Below, in pieces: positions 23,732 through 32,394 of a stretch of DNA of 64,000 nucleotides. The notes below the pieces were generated by a model. The model was not told the DNA's origin. It did no database searches and was given only the letters and a program-made list of their open reading frames with translations. Source of the DNA: CBDBDZ01 sp965204215. GTDB lineage: Bacteria > Pseudomonadota > Gammaproteobacteria > Pseudomonadales > GM7GCV1. The DNA is taken from positions 496,001 to 560,000 of the forward strand of contig CBDBDZ010000014.1 in NCBI GenBank assembly GCA_965204215.1, read 5' to 3'. A program made the translations under genes and the position numbers. Within the stretch, counting starts at the first letter, position 1, and each line of letters starts with the position of its first letter.

Positions 23732-25822
23732 TTAAGCAGATTCAACATCTTTCATTGATAATTTTATTTTTCCACGCGGGTCGACGTCCATCACCATGAC
23801 CTGAATCTCTTGACCTTCGCTCAGGTAATCGGTAACATTTTCGACGCGCTCATTAGCAATTTGGCTAACATGAAGCAGTCCATCCTGACCCGGTAAAATA
23901 GTGACAAAAGCGCCGTAGTCGACGATTTTGGCAACCTTACCCTTATAGACTTTACCTGGCTCTGCAATGGCAGTGACGGCATCGATTTTTTCACGTGCAA
24001 GTTGTAGAGCTTCATTGTCGCTGGCATAAATTTTGACAAGTCCGTCATCATCTACGTCGATATTGGCACCAGTTTCATCAATAATACTGCGAATGGTAGC
24101 TCCTCCTTTGCCAATTAAATCACGAATGCGATCTACTTCAATTCGCATGGTTTCAAATCGAGGTGCGTTAGGGCTGATTTCGGTTCTGGGTGTTGGTAGG
24201 ATTTTATTCATTTCATTGAGAATATGTACCCGCGCTTGTTGAGCTTGCTCTAACGCAATTTCCATAATCTCTTCAGTAATACCTTCAATTTTTATGTCCA
24301 TTTGCAGTGCTGTTATACCGCTAACACTACCAGCGACTTTAAAATCCATGTCACCTAGATGATCTTCATCACCAAGAATATCGGTTAGTACGCTGAAGCG
24401 ATCACCGTCTTTAACCAGGCCCATGGCAATACCAGCCACTGGCATTTTAAGTGGAACGCCGGCATCCATTAATGCCAGACTACTGCCACAGACAGATGCC
24501 ATGGAACTCGAACCATTGGATTCAGTAATTTCTGATACCACTCGAATGCTGTAAGGAAATGCTTCCAAATCAGGTAGCGTTGCAGCAATGCCACGGCGCG
24601 CAAGGCGTCCGTGTCCAATCTCACGGCGGCCAGCCGAACCGGTGCGACCACACTCGCCGACAGAAAATGGTGGGAAATTGTAGTGAAACATGAAAGGGTC
24701 TTTCTTTTCACCTTCAAGGGCGTCAATAATTTGAGCATCGCGCTGTGCGCCTAATGTAGCAACAACCAGTGCTTGAGTTTCGCCACGGGTAAACAATGCT
24801 GAACCATGAGTGTTAGGGAGAACACCCACTTCAACATTAATTGGGCGAACGGTTTTGGTGTCGCGACCGTCAATACGTGATTCACCGTCGAGAATGCGGT
24901 TGCGAACATAGCTTTTTTCAATTGAACCAAATAAATCACTGACCAGCAAACTATCTGGAGCATCTTCAGCGTTGGTGCATAATTGCTCGATAACAGCGTC
25001 TTTGGACTGGGTAAGTTTATTGCGGCGTTCCTGTTTATCAACAATAGCGTAAGCACTGGCGATGCTGTCGCCAGCTGCTGCCTGAATTTGGGTGAGCAAA
25101 GTGCTGTGATCGGGAGCATCAGGTAATTCCCAACGTGGCTTTCCTGCCTTTGTAGTTAGTTCGCGTATATTGTCAACCACTACCTGCATTTCTTGGTGTG
25201 CAAACAATACCGCTCCCAGCATAATGTCTTCGGGCAACTCTTTAGCTTCAGACTCTACCATCAATACAGCATCACCAGTTCCAGCTACTACCATGTCAAG
25301 AGTAGAGTTTTGCAATTCGCTATAAGTAGGGTTGAGTAAGTAGCCTTTCTCCAGGTGGTAGCCAACACGTGCTGCACCAACAGGACCGTTGAAAGGAAGG
25401 CCTGAAATGCTTACTGCAGCAGATGCACCAATTAAAGCTGCAATATCAGGGTCTTCATCTTTATGGCTGGAAACTACCGTACAAATAACCTGGACTTCAT
25501 TTTTAAAATCATTTGGAAACAGAGGGCGTAAAGGGCGGTCAATCAATCTTGATGTCAATGTTTCTTTTTCGCTGGGTCTGCCTTCGCGTTTAAAAAATCC
25601 GCCAGGAATTTTTCCTGCTGCGTAAGTTTTCTCTTGATAATTGATGGTCAGTGGGAAGAAATCTTGCCCAGCTTTAATTGATTTTGCGCCGACGGCGGTA
25701 CAGAGTACCATGGTGTTGCCGACAGTAGCCATGACAGCACCGTCAGCTTGACGAGCAATGCGTCCAGTTTCTAAAGTCACTGACTGCCCGCCAAATTGAA
25801 ATTGTTGTTTTATGGGATTCAC
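23732..25822 (-). CDS. pnp: polynucleotide phosphorylase
   Basis: The 696-residue protein has two RNase PH-like domains (the second with FSVGECGRTGSAGRREIGHG), a KH domain (DRIRDLIGKGGATIRSIID) and a C-terminal S1 domain (GKVAKIVDYGAFVTI...GLLHVSQ). It degrades RNA from the 3' end using phosphate and is part of the degradosome in many gammaproteobacteria. It follows rpsO with a 40-base gap, as in E. coli. It ends shortly after the S1 domain (KDVESA), without the longer tail of E. coli PNPase. Confidence 0.97.
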   Translation of the reverse strand: MNPIKQQFQFGGQSVTLETGRIARQADGAVMATVGNTMVLCTAVGAKSIKAGQDFFPLTINYQEKTYAAGKIPGGFFKREGRPSEKETLTSRLIDRPLRPLFPNDFKNEVQVICTVVSSHKDEDPDIAALIGASAAVSISGLPFNGPVGAARVGYHLEKGYLLNPTYSELQNSTLDMVVAGTGDAVLMVESEAKELPEDIMLGAVLFAHQEMQVVVDNIRELTTKAGKPRWELPDAPDHSTLLTQIQAAAGDSIASAYAIVDKQERRNKLTQSKDAVIEQLCTNAEDAPDSLLVSDLFGSIEKSYVRNRILDGESRIDGRDTKTVRPINVEVGVLPNTHGSALFTRGETQALVVATLGAQRDAQIIDALEGEKKDPFMFHYNFPPFSVGECGRTGSAGRREIGHGRLARRGIAATLPDLEAFPYSIRVVSEITESNGSSSMASVCGSSLALMDAGVPLKMPVAGIAMGLVKDGDRFSVLTDILGDEDHLGDMDFKVAGSVSGITALQMDIKIEGITEEIMEIALEQAQQARVHILNEMNKILPTPRTEISPNAPRFETMRIEVDRIRDLIGKGGATIRSIIDETGANIDVDDDGLVKIYASDNEALQLAREKIDAVTAIAEPGKVYKGKVAKIVDYGAFVTILPGQDGLLHVSQIANERVENVTDYLSEGQEIQVMVMDVDPRGKIKLSMKDVESA

Positions 25823-25862
25823 AATATATGTACCTGTAATATTAAAGTGCTTGTAGCACGAA

Positions 25863-26132
25863 TTAGCGACGTAACTTTAACGCCTTTAAGATGGCAGTAT
25901 AGCTAGTGCTGTCTTTGCGTTTGAGGTAGTCTAATAATTTGCGGCGCTGGTTTACCATTCGGATAAGGCCGCGACGAGAGTGGTGGTCTTTTTGATGTTC
26001 TTTGAAATGATCTTGTAGTTTGTTGATATTATGAGTTAGCAATGCGATTTGTACCTCTGCTGAACCCGTATCGTTTTTACTCTTGGCAAATTTTTTGACA
26101 ATAGCACTTTTTTCTCGAGCCGATAAAGACAT
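25863..26132 (-). CDS. rpsO: 30S ribosomal protein S15
   Basis: This 89-residue four-helix protein starts MSLSAREKSAIVKKFAKSK and includes HKKDHHSRRGL-type residues (HQKDHHSRRGLIRMVNQRRKLLDYLK in full form) that bind 16S helices 20-22. It is the first gene of the rpsO-pnp unit. The usual upstream genes nusA, infB, rbfA and truB are not here; instead the divergent orn gene lies upstream. Confidence 0.96.
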   Translation of the reverse strand: MSLSAREKSAIVKKFAKSKNDTGSAEVQIALLTHNINKLQDHFKEHQKDHHSRRGLIRMVNQRRKLLDYLKRKDSTSYTAILKALKLRR

Positions 26133-26348
26133 AAGTTGATACCTTCAATATGCATTTGTTAAAAATAATAAGACACTTTCCGCGCATATTTACAGAAAGT
26201 TTCTATTGTCTTGGTGTGAAATTAATCGTTAAAAGACAAACAACCAATGCTAAAATTAGCGTCGCACACTATAATGCTTTTTCATTTAAAATTAAACTTT
26301 AAACCCTGTATAAATAATATAAACAGTAGAAACGTAGATAAAAAGCGA

Positions 26349-26894
26349 ATGTTAGAAGCCAGCGAAAATAATCTAATTTGGATGGATTTGGAAATGACAG
26401 GATTAAATTCCGATTCGGATCATATCATCGAAATTGCCACTATTGTCACAGATGCCAACTTGCTAAACCAAATAGAGGGTCCATCAATAGTTATTCATCA
26501 ATCCGAAGCTGTTTTAAATGGAATGAATGAATGGTGTACCGAACAACATGGCAAATCAGGGCTAATACAGCGAGTCAGGGACAGTAAAATTAGTATTCAG
26601 GAAGCTGAAGCCATGACATTATCCTTTGTCAAGCGTTACTCAAAAGTAGGTCGCTCACCACTTTGTGGAAATTCGATACACCAAGATCGTAAGTTTTTAC
26701 AAAAATATATGCCCAGACTGGAGGCTTTTTTTCATTATCGTAATATTGATATTTCTACTGTCAAAGAACTGGCTAGAAGATGGAAGCCAGAGTTAATTGA
26801 TAATTTTCAAAAGAACGGTTCGCACCTGGCTCTGGATGATATTAAAGAATCAATTGCCGAATTACAGCACTATCGTAATTATTGGTTGAATTAA
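26349..26894 (+). CDS. orn: oligoribonuclease
   Basis: Starting at the ATG at 26349 (MLEASENNLIWMDLEMTGL) gives 181 residues, exactly the E. coli length; an upstream in-frame ATG would add 34 unrelated residues. The DEDDh exonuclease residues are visible: Asp and Glu in WMDLEMTGL, and HLALDDIKES with the last His/Asp. Orn degrades 2-5 nucleotide RNAs, including pGpG from cyclic-di-GMP turnover. It is a single gene, divergent from rpsO. Confidence 0.95.
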   Translation: MLEASENNLIWMDLEMTGLNSDSDHIIEIATIVTDANLLNQIEGPSIVIHQSEAVLNGMNEWCTEQHGKSGLIQRVRDSKISIQEAEAMTLSFVKRYSKVGRSPLCGNSIHQDRKFLQKYMPRLEAFFHYRNIDISTVKELARRWKPELIDNFQKNGSHLALDDIKESIAELQHYRNYWLN

Positions 26895-26963
26895 AGGAAC
26901 CTTAAGAGTTGTTGCTCAACCCAACCATCAACAATTTATTGGGCAACATTGCCATATTTGGGT

Positions 26964-27497
26964 TTAACCTGCTTGTTGCAGCGATTGATTGTGCTTAATG
27001 GTGGAAGGAGCAATACCTAATTGCTCGTCAACATTTACATTAAAATACCTTAAGGTGGCGGCAATAATAGCAAAGTGATGAACACTATGACTTTGAAGAA
27101 ATAGTAATTCTCGCTCGCATGATGAACGACAAAATTTTTTGGATTGCGGTTTTGTGGATGACAGATGATATGATTTTAACAACCTGTCTTGTTGCGAGCC
27201 TAAATCTTGTAAGCGCTTAATTAAAGAATGGGTGGTATCAATAGCGACTGAGGGTGTTTGTTCAATAGCCAGATTGCGCTGGCGTTCATCGTAATCAATT
27301 CGTCCACTCTCTAAACCTCTGAAAAACTGCTGATAGTGTTCCAACAAATGCCGGAAATGTGAACCAACAGACGAGGTAAATAACGGTTTTGGAATTTGTG
27401 TATAGACGTCGCTCATTCCATGTTCGATGTTATTTAAAATATTGATGCCTTCATTTAGCAATTCAATATTGTTTTCAGTAAATTGAGAAAGGGACAT
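26964..27497 (-). CDS. DinB-like four-helix protein
   Basis: The 177-residue protein has histidines arranged as in the DinB/YfiT superfamily of metal-binding four-helix bundles: SVGSHFRHLLEHYQQFFRG near residue 48 and LLFLQSHSVHHFAIIAATLRYF near residues 135-145. Some family members are thiol-dependent metalloenzymes, but the substrate is unknown here. The stretch CRSSCERE has two cysteines. It sits between orn (convergent) and element B4. Confidence 0.7.
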   Translation of the reverse strand: MSLSQFTENNIELLNEGINILNNIEHGMSDVYTQIPKPLFTSSVGSHFRHLLEHYQQFFRGLESGRIDYDERQRNLAIEQTPSVAIDTTHSLIKRLQDLGSQQDRLLKSYHLSSTKPQSKKFCRSSCERELLFLQSHSVHHFAIIAATLRYFNVNVDEQLGIAPSTIKHNQSLQQAG

Positions 27498-27511
27498 AAG
27501 AAATTTATAGG

Positions 27512-27593
27512 TTCAACCCAGATTGTGCATTATGAAATTGTAGCGAAGCCATTTTTGGATGTAGCAGGTTTCTAATGCATAATCTGGGTTCAA
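27512..27593. mobile_element. B4, 72 bp short member of MITE-like family B
   Basis: CCCAGATTGTGCATTA at 27517 and CTAATGCATAATCTGGG ending at 27588 form the terminal inverted repeats. The flanks are exact direct repeats, TTCAA at 27512-27516 and 27589-27593. Only about 40 bases of interior remain. It fills the gap between the DinB-like start and the aminotransferase stop, which is three bases after the right flank. Confidence 0.85.
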
Positions 27594-27595
27594 TA

Positions 27596-28783
27596 TTAGC
27601 CGCAAACTTTTACAATGCTATCAATGGTATATTCCAGGCTAGAAGGCTGAATGCCGATAACATTAATTCGAGATGATTCAAGCATATAAATGGAATATTG
27701 CTCGCGAAGTTGTATCACTTGTTCTTTACTAAGGCCCAGGTAAGAGAACATTCCACCATTACGCTTTAAGTAATTGTAGTCTCTTTTAGATTGGTTTTGG
27801 TTCAATGAATCTGCCAACAAATTTCTGCTTTTGATAATTGATAAACGCATAGATTCTAATTCGTCTTTCCACAGTTTGGAAAGTGATTTATCCGATAAGA
27901 CAGCGCCAACAATACTACAACCGTGGTACGGTGCCATAGAATAAGAACACCTTGCATTATTCAATACATGACTTCTTGCAGCATCACTTTGTTTAGCGTT
28001 GAGAGACAAAACCATTAAAGCGCCAGTGCGTTCGCGATACAAGCCAAAATTTTTTGAACAGGAAACCACGATAACCGCCTCGCTACATTGCTCTAAAACG
28101 GTTTGCACTGCAAAATTGTCTTCTTTCAAGCCTTTGCCTAAGCCTTGATATGCCATATCCAGAAAGGGGAACAGCCCTTTACGCTTGCAAAAATCAATAA
28201 TTTCTAACCATTGTTCAGAGGTTAAATCAGCACCTGTTGGGTTGTGGCAGCAGGCGTGAAGCAATAGACAATCACCAGCCTGTGCTGGTTCAAGCGATTG
28301 CATCATGGCATCAAAATTGACTTCACCTGTAGAAAAATCGTAATAGTCATAGGTGCGAGTTTGCAACCCGGAAGCTTCAATTAAAGGTTTGTGATTAGCC
28401 CATGAAGGGTTGCTTAGCCAAACAGTGGTACTCTTGTTGCTTTTAGCCAACAATTCAGAAGCCATTCGCAAACCGCCACAACCACCGGGAGTAGCTATTA
28501 ATTGCAAGCGTTCTTTATCAATCGTTACGCCATCTGTTAACAGGTTGGTCAGACCGTTAATATAAATGGCGTCCCCAGCTTGAGGAATATAACTTTTAGA
28601 GTCTTGTCGTTCCAGTATTTTAGCCTCTGCTTGCTTTACCGCCCGAGGAATAGGAGTGTGTCCATTGCTGTCCTGGTACACTCCAACAGAAAGATTGACT
28701 TTTAACGGATTGCTATCGGCAGCAAATAGTTGGTTCATTCCAAGAATAGGGTCAGTCGGGAGTACGTCCAGCTTTTCAAGCAT
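27596..28783 (-). CDS. aromatic/aspartate aminotransferase, class I (AspC/TyrB type)
   Basis: The 395-residue protein aligns with the E. coli AspC/TyrB subgroup: LSVGVYQDSNG near residue 32, HNPTGADLT near 180, and Lys244 in SCSKNFGLYRER as the PLP-binding residue. These enzymes interconvert aspartate or aromatic amino acids with their keto acids using glutamate/2-oxoglutarate. TyrB and AspC cannot be told apart safely by eye. The gene is monocistronic, flanked by repeats on both sides. Confidence 0.85.
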   Translation of the reverse strand: MLEKLDVLPTDPILGMNQLFAADSNPLKVNLSVGVYQDSNGHTPIPRAVKQAEAKILERQDSKSYIPQAGDAIYINGLTNLLTDGVTIDKERLQLIATPGGCGGLRMASELLAKSNKSTTVWLSNPSWANHKPLIEASGLQTRTYDYYDFSTGEVNFDAMMQSLEPAQAGDCLLLHACCHNPTGADLTSEQWLEIIDFCKRKGLFPFLDMAYQGLGKGLKEDNFAVQTVLEQCSEAVIVVSCSKNFGLYRERTGALMVLSLNAKQSDAARSHVLNNARCSYSMAPYHGCSIVGAVLSDKSLSKLWKDELESMRLSIIKSRNLLADSLNQNQSKRDYNYLKRNGGMFSYLGLSKEQVIQLREQYSIYMLESSRINVIGIQPSSLEYTIDSIVKVCG

Positions 28784-28833
28784 AATAGAAATTTAAAGTA
28801 AGGGAAGTCAAACAGAGCGCAATTATAAAGTAT

Positions 28834-28990
28834 GATACCTTTGTAATAAAATTCTTTTACTCTCATACTGCGTTATTTTCGTGCTCAAATGCTTATTTAC
28901 CATCAGTATTAATTTGGCATGAAAATACCGAGCTAATATGTGGCACAAGGAAGTGCCACCGACGAGCGATATTTTATTGCGAGGTTAATA
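28834..28990. repeat. truncated D' element joined to deleted family A element (A3)
   Basis: Bases 28834-28909 match the left half of the D' element at 49672 (ACCTTTGTAATAAAATTCTTTTAC and TACTGCGTTATTTTCGTGCTC). The match stops at CATCAGTA, where an 84 bp A element (A3, 28907-28990) begins. A3 lacks its middle: the sequence jumps from GAGCGATA of the third hairpin to the identical GAGCGATA of the last hairpin. Its GGTTAATA end is four bases from the mnmA stop. Confidence 0.8.
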
Positions 28991-28994
28991 ACGC

Positions 28995-30083
28995 TCAAAC
29001 CCGGTGAGTGATGACGCCGCCGCCCAAACAGCGTTCTTCTGAGTATAGGACAAGGTATTGACCAGGTGTTACCGCACGTTGAGGGCGCGTGAATTTAACA
29101 CTATAACCTGAATTGTTGTCACAAAATGTGACTTCGCAGGGTTGATCTTGCTGGCGGTAACGAATTTTAGCAGTACAAGTTAGAGGTAGTGTGGAAGCTT
29201 GATTAATCCACTCTATTGTTTCCACATTTAATTGGCTGTGCTTCAAGCTGGGGTGGTCTTCGCCCTGTACTACAACGAGTGCATTGCGAGCGATATCTTT
29301 TTCAGCCACATACCAGGCATTTTCTTCAGCTTGTTTCACCCCGCCAATGCCCAGTCCTTTGCGCTGTCCGAAGGTGTAATACATCAAACCTTGATGTTGA
29401 CCAATTATCGTGCCATCCAGTGTCTCAATATGACCAGGTTGCGCAGGTAAATATTGTTGCAAGAAGTCTTTGAAACGCCGCTCACCTATAAAGCAAATAC
29501 CTGTGCTGTCCTTTTTGCGAGAAGTGATAAAGCCTTGCTGATGAGCGATTTCACGTACTTTGCTTTTTTCCAAATGCCCCACGGGGAATAAACATTTAGC
29601 CAAAGCAGATTCAGGCACGGCATGTAAAAAATAGCTTTGGTCTTTGTTTTCATCCAGTCCTTTTAATAATTGGCATTGATTATCAGTGTGCAGGGTCCTT
29701 ACGTAATGGCCAGTGGCAATTAAATCTGCACCTAGTGCTTTGGCATAATCGCTAAATACTTTAAATTTTATTTCGCGATTGCATAAAACATCGGGGTTGG
29801 GTGTTCGATAAGCTCGATATTCCTGTAAGAAATATTCAAAAACATTGTCCCAATATTCACTGGCGAAATTGGCAAGGTGCAACTTAATGCCCAAAAGCTC
29901 ACAAACCTGTTTGGCATCGTTTAAATCGTCAATGGCAGTGCAATATTCTGTACCATCGTCTTCTTCCCAATTTTTCATAAACATACCTTCAACCTGATAA
30001 CCTTGTTCCAGTAATAAATATGCAGCTACGGAGGAGTCTACTCCGCCAGACATACCGACAATAACTTTCTGAGAGTTCTGCAT
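28995..30083 (-). CDS. mnmA: tRNA-specific 2-thiouridylase MnmA
   Basis: From the ATG at 30083 the protein has 362 residues. It shows the PP-loop VIVGMSGGVDSS, the catalytic pair Cys101 (PDVLCNRE) and Cys197 (STGICFIGER), and GHYVR. MnmA adds sulfur to U34 of Lys, Glu and Gln tRNAs with sulfur relayed by the Tus proteins. The start codon and the first residues MQNS lie inside the repeat remnant D5; a TTG start at 30110 in the same frame is also inside D5. There is no clear ribosome binding site. It is followed by A3. Confidence 0.95.
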   Translation of the reverse strand: MQNSQKVIVGMSGGVDSSVAAYLLLEQGYQVEGMFMKNWEEDDGTEYCTAIDDLNDAKQVCELLGIKLHLANFASEYWDNVFEYFLQEYRAYRTPNPDVLCNREIKFKVFSDYAKALGADLIATGHYVRTLHTDNQCQLLKGLDENKDQSYFLHAVPESALAKCLFPVGHLEKSKVREIAHQQGFITSRKKDSTGICFIGERRFKDFLQQYLPAQPGHIETLDGTIIGQHQGLMYYTFGQRKGLGIGGVKQAEENAWYVAEKDIARNALVVVQGEDHPSLKHSQLNVETIEWINQASTLPLTCTAKIRYRQQDQPCEVTFCDNNSGYSVKFTRPQRAVTPGQYLVLYSEERCLGGGVITHRV

Positions 30084-30122
30084 AATTACTGCACTCGTGA
30101 CATTATGCAAAGCTCTTTTTCT
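30066..30122. mobile_element. D5, 47 bp deletion remnant of MITE-like family D
   Basis: GAGAGTTCTGCATAATTACTGC (30071) and CTCGTGACATTATGCAAAGCTCTT (to 30117) are the two family D ends with nearly all the interior lost. Exact direct repeats TTTCT flank it at 30066-30070 and 30118-30122. It spans the 5' end of mnmA. Confidence 0.85.
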
Positions 30123-30153
30123 GCTGTCTATTCATCAAAATGATAATCCCAGA

Positions 30154-30945
30154 TTATGCGATAAAGGCAAACAGAACAATTCCTAATATCAAGCGATAAA
30201 TAATAAACGGCATCATTCCAATTTTTTCAATGAAGGTTAGAAAATAATGAATACAGAACCAGGCGGTTATAGCAGAAAGCGTCGCTCCTATAATTAAAGG
30301 CTGCCATTCAATGATTTCGCCTGAATCCAGCGCTTTAAACAAACCGCTGGAAAGGATAACAGGGACGGACAGTAAAAAAGAGAAACGCGCCGAATCACTT
30401 GCTGTAAACCCCAACAGGAGCGCCATGGTAATGGTAATACCAGAGCGCGATGTGCCAGGAATGATTGCCAATGCTTGAGCAATACCTATTATTAATGCCA
30501 AAGCAAGAGTCATATCTTTTAAAGTTTTAGAAGCGTTCGCGTTTGGTTTAGAAACTGCATACCAGAGTAATATGGCACCTAATAGAGTAGTGGTGGCAAT
30601 TGTTTCTATGCCGCGTAAATGTGTTTCAACCAAATCATTGAGAGCTAGTCCCAACAAACCTGCAGGTATTGTAGCAATCACGATAAACCAGGCCATATTG
30701 CCGTCAGTTGACTGCTTGCCGATTAATGAATGGTAGCCGCCAATAACCATGTTAATTAACATCACACGGAAATAGAGCATAACAGCTATCAAACTGCCGA
30801 CATGAACAGCTATGTCAAAACTTAACCCCTGATCGGGAATACCGAATAATTGCGAAGGTAAAATTAAATGTGCAGAACTTGAAATGGGTAAAAATTCGGT
30901 CAGCCCCTGAATTATAGCTAATAAAATAATATGAAAAAGTTCCAT
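30154..30945 (-). CDS. uppP: undecaprenyl-diphosphatase
   Basis: The 263-residue membrane protein starts MELFHIILLAIIQGLTEFLPISSSAHL, the BacA/UppP signature, and has the second motif PGTSRSGITITMALLLGF. It recycles the lipid carrier undecaprenyl pyrophosphate to the monophosphate for peptidoglycan and O-antigen synthesis, acting on the outer face of the inner membrane. Its TAA stop lies in GCATAATCTGGG, a short match to a family B terminus. tsaB lies just upstream on the same strand. Confidence 0.95.
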   Translation of the reverse strand: MELFHIILLAIIQGLTEFLPISSSAHLILPSQLFGIPDQGLSFDIAVHVGSLIAVMLYFRVMLINMVIGGYHSLIGKQSTDGNMAWFIVIATIPAGLLGLALNDLVETHLRGIETIATTTLLGAILLWYAVSKPNANASKTLKDMTLALALIIGIAQALAIIPGTSRSGITITMALLLGFTASDSARFSFLLSVPVILSSGLFKALDSGEIIEWQPLIIGATLSAITAWFCIHYFLTFIEKIGMMPFIIYRLILGIVLFAFIA

Positions 30946-30964
30946 AAATGATCAATGTGATTAG

Positions 30965-31681
30965 CTATTGATAGCTTTTGTTTTGTTGATCTAACTTTTT
31001 CCATGCGCTACTGCCACGTAAATAAACAGGTTCTAACTCCTTTAGAGGAATGGTTAAACCCATCTGGTGTTTTGCCAAAATTTCGGGTATTAATAGTGTC
31101 GCATCAATGGAGCAGTGAGGGATATAGCGAACATTTTCTGGCAGTACAAGGTGCGTTACACCAGAACCCACAGCAATGATATCTCCCCTGGCGCGAGTAA
31201 GGCTTTGCATGATGGCGGCACCATCGACAGCGCAAATACTATCGCTGGTGATATTAATAACACGCTTACTTGTTTTATCAAATTGATATAGCCCCCAATA
31301 AAGTTCTCCCATGCGGGCATCAATGCAGGTTAAAATGTAGTCACTGGGTATTGATTGAGCGGCTGTAATGGCGAGCGCATGTAACGAAGATAGCGCAACA
31401 ATTTTACATTGGGTACAATAGCTAAGCGCTTGTGCGCAACTAATTGCTACCCTGAGCCCCGTAAAAGAACCAGGACCTGCACCTACACCAACCACTTGTA
31501 ATTGGTTAATCGAAACATCGTGTTGCAGATGCAATTCTGCAATAGTGGGTAGTAATTGCAATGAGTGTTGCCTGGGATGCTCAATACTGTGACCGATTGT
31601 TCTGCCATTGACATAAAGAGCAACAGAGAGTTGTTGGTCACTACAATCGAGCACCAGACAATGATTGATAGAATTAGACAT
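30965..31681 (-). CDS. tsaB: tRNA threonylcarbamoyladenosine biosynthesis protein TsaB
   Basis: The 238-residue protein has the N-terminal LVLDCSDQQLSVAL block and the GVGAGPGSFTGLRVAISCAQAL motif of the YeaZ family. TsaB is the scaffold partner of TsaD in making t6A37 in ANN-decoding tRNAs; it lacks catalytic metal ligands of its own. Its start overlaps the msrQ 3' end by 8 bases, so they are probably one transcript. Confidence 0.92.
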   Translation of the reverse strand: MSNSINHCLVLDCSDQQLSVALYVNGRTIGHSIEHPRQHSLQLLPTIAELHLQHDVSINQLQVVGVGAGPGSFTGLRVAISCAQALSYCTQCKIVALSSLHALAITAAQSIPSDYILTCIDARMGELYWGLYQFDKTSKRVINITSDSICAVDGAAIMQSLTRARGDIIAVGSGVTHLVLPENVRYIPHCSIDATLLIPEILAKHQMGLTIPLKELEPVYLRGSSAWKKLDQQNKSYQ

Positions 31682-32276
31682 TGAATTTACGCATCACATT
31701 GCTAACCCTTTTAATCCTTAGAATCATCAAGGTTGCACCTGCAAGAGTATAAACCAGTGGTTCGGTATAGTCTGATTTGGTCAGCATCCAAAAGTGAACT
31801 AATGCCAATACTAATGCTACATAAATGCCTTTATGCAGCCGTAACCAATTACGTTTCATGCGTCGTTGTATATTATTGGTTGAGGTTAAGGTTAAAACCA
31901 ATAACACTACAAACCCTGTAAAACCCACTAATAAATAGGGGCGTTGCTGTATTTCATACACAATAGTAACCCAACGCAATTCTACTTCAAATACAATAAA
32001 TACACCAAAATGAATTGCCACATAGGCGAAACACCATAGCCCTGTCATCCGTCGAAAACGCATGAAATTGCTGGTTTTCAATATTTTTTGTAAAGGGCTT
32101 ATCAATAATGTTAAAAACAGCAATCGTAAGCTCCACTCGCCACTAATGTGAGATATAGACTCGATAGGGTTTACACCCAGATTATTTGTTCCCAATCTAT
32201 AACTCAACAGGATAAGAGGAAGAGATAATGCACAGTGTAACAATATTTTTTGAAGCCGAATTGATTTCATGATCAC
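31674..32276 (-). CDS. msrQ: MsrQ-type heme-binding membrane subunit
   Basis: The 200-residue protein has about six membrane spans and the family blocks NPIESISHISGEWSLR, LRRMTGLW-like RFRRMTGLWCFAYVAIHF and WLRLHKGIYVALVLALVHFW, with the heme-ligand histidines. MsrQ passes electrons from the quinone pool or flavin to MsrP, which repairs oxidised methionine in periplasmic proteins. No msrP is next to it, so MsrP must lie elsewhere or the protein serves another partner. Start could be the first or third codon (both ATG). Confidence 0.85.
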   Translation of the reverse strand: MIMKSIRLQKILLHCALSLPLILLSYRLGTNNLGVNPIESISHISGEWSLRLLFLTLLISPLQKILKTSNFMRFRRMTGLWCFAYVAIHFGVFIVFEVELRWVTIVYEIQQRPYLLVGFTGFVVLLVLTLTSTNNIQRRMKRNWLRLHKGIYVALVLALVHFWMLTKSDYTEPLVYTLAGATLMILRIKRVSNVMRKFNV

Positions 32277-32290
32277 TATTGTAACGCAGA

Positions 32291-32319
32291 TTGTAATTTA
32301 TGGTACTCTACGGTTATAG
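32291..32319 (+). promoter_or_regulatory. candidate promoter of smc
   Basis: TTGTAA (32291-32296) and TTATAG (32314-32319) are spaced by 17 bp, upstream of smc and divergent from msrQ. The region also holds three near-copies of GGNACTCTAYG (about 32302, 32319 and 32387); the last one overlaps the smc ATG. Confidence 0.4.
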
Positions 32320-32394
32320 CACTCTACGGATAACTTTAATTAAAAACCCTCGACTGATTGATATCAAAGCATCGAGCACCTAAAATGGCACTCT

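Noticed and set aside
26247..26348. Longer Orn with 34 extra N-terminal residues
   Set aside because: From the ATG at 26349 the protein has exactly the normal 181 residues; the extension has no similarity to the family and lacks a ribosome binding site.
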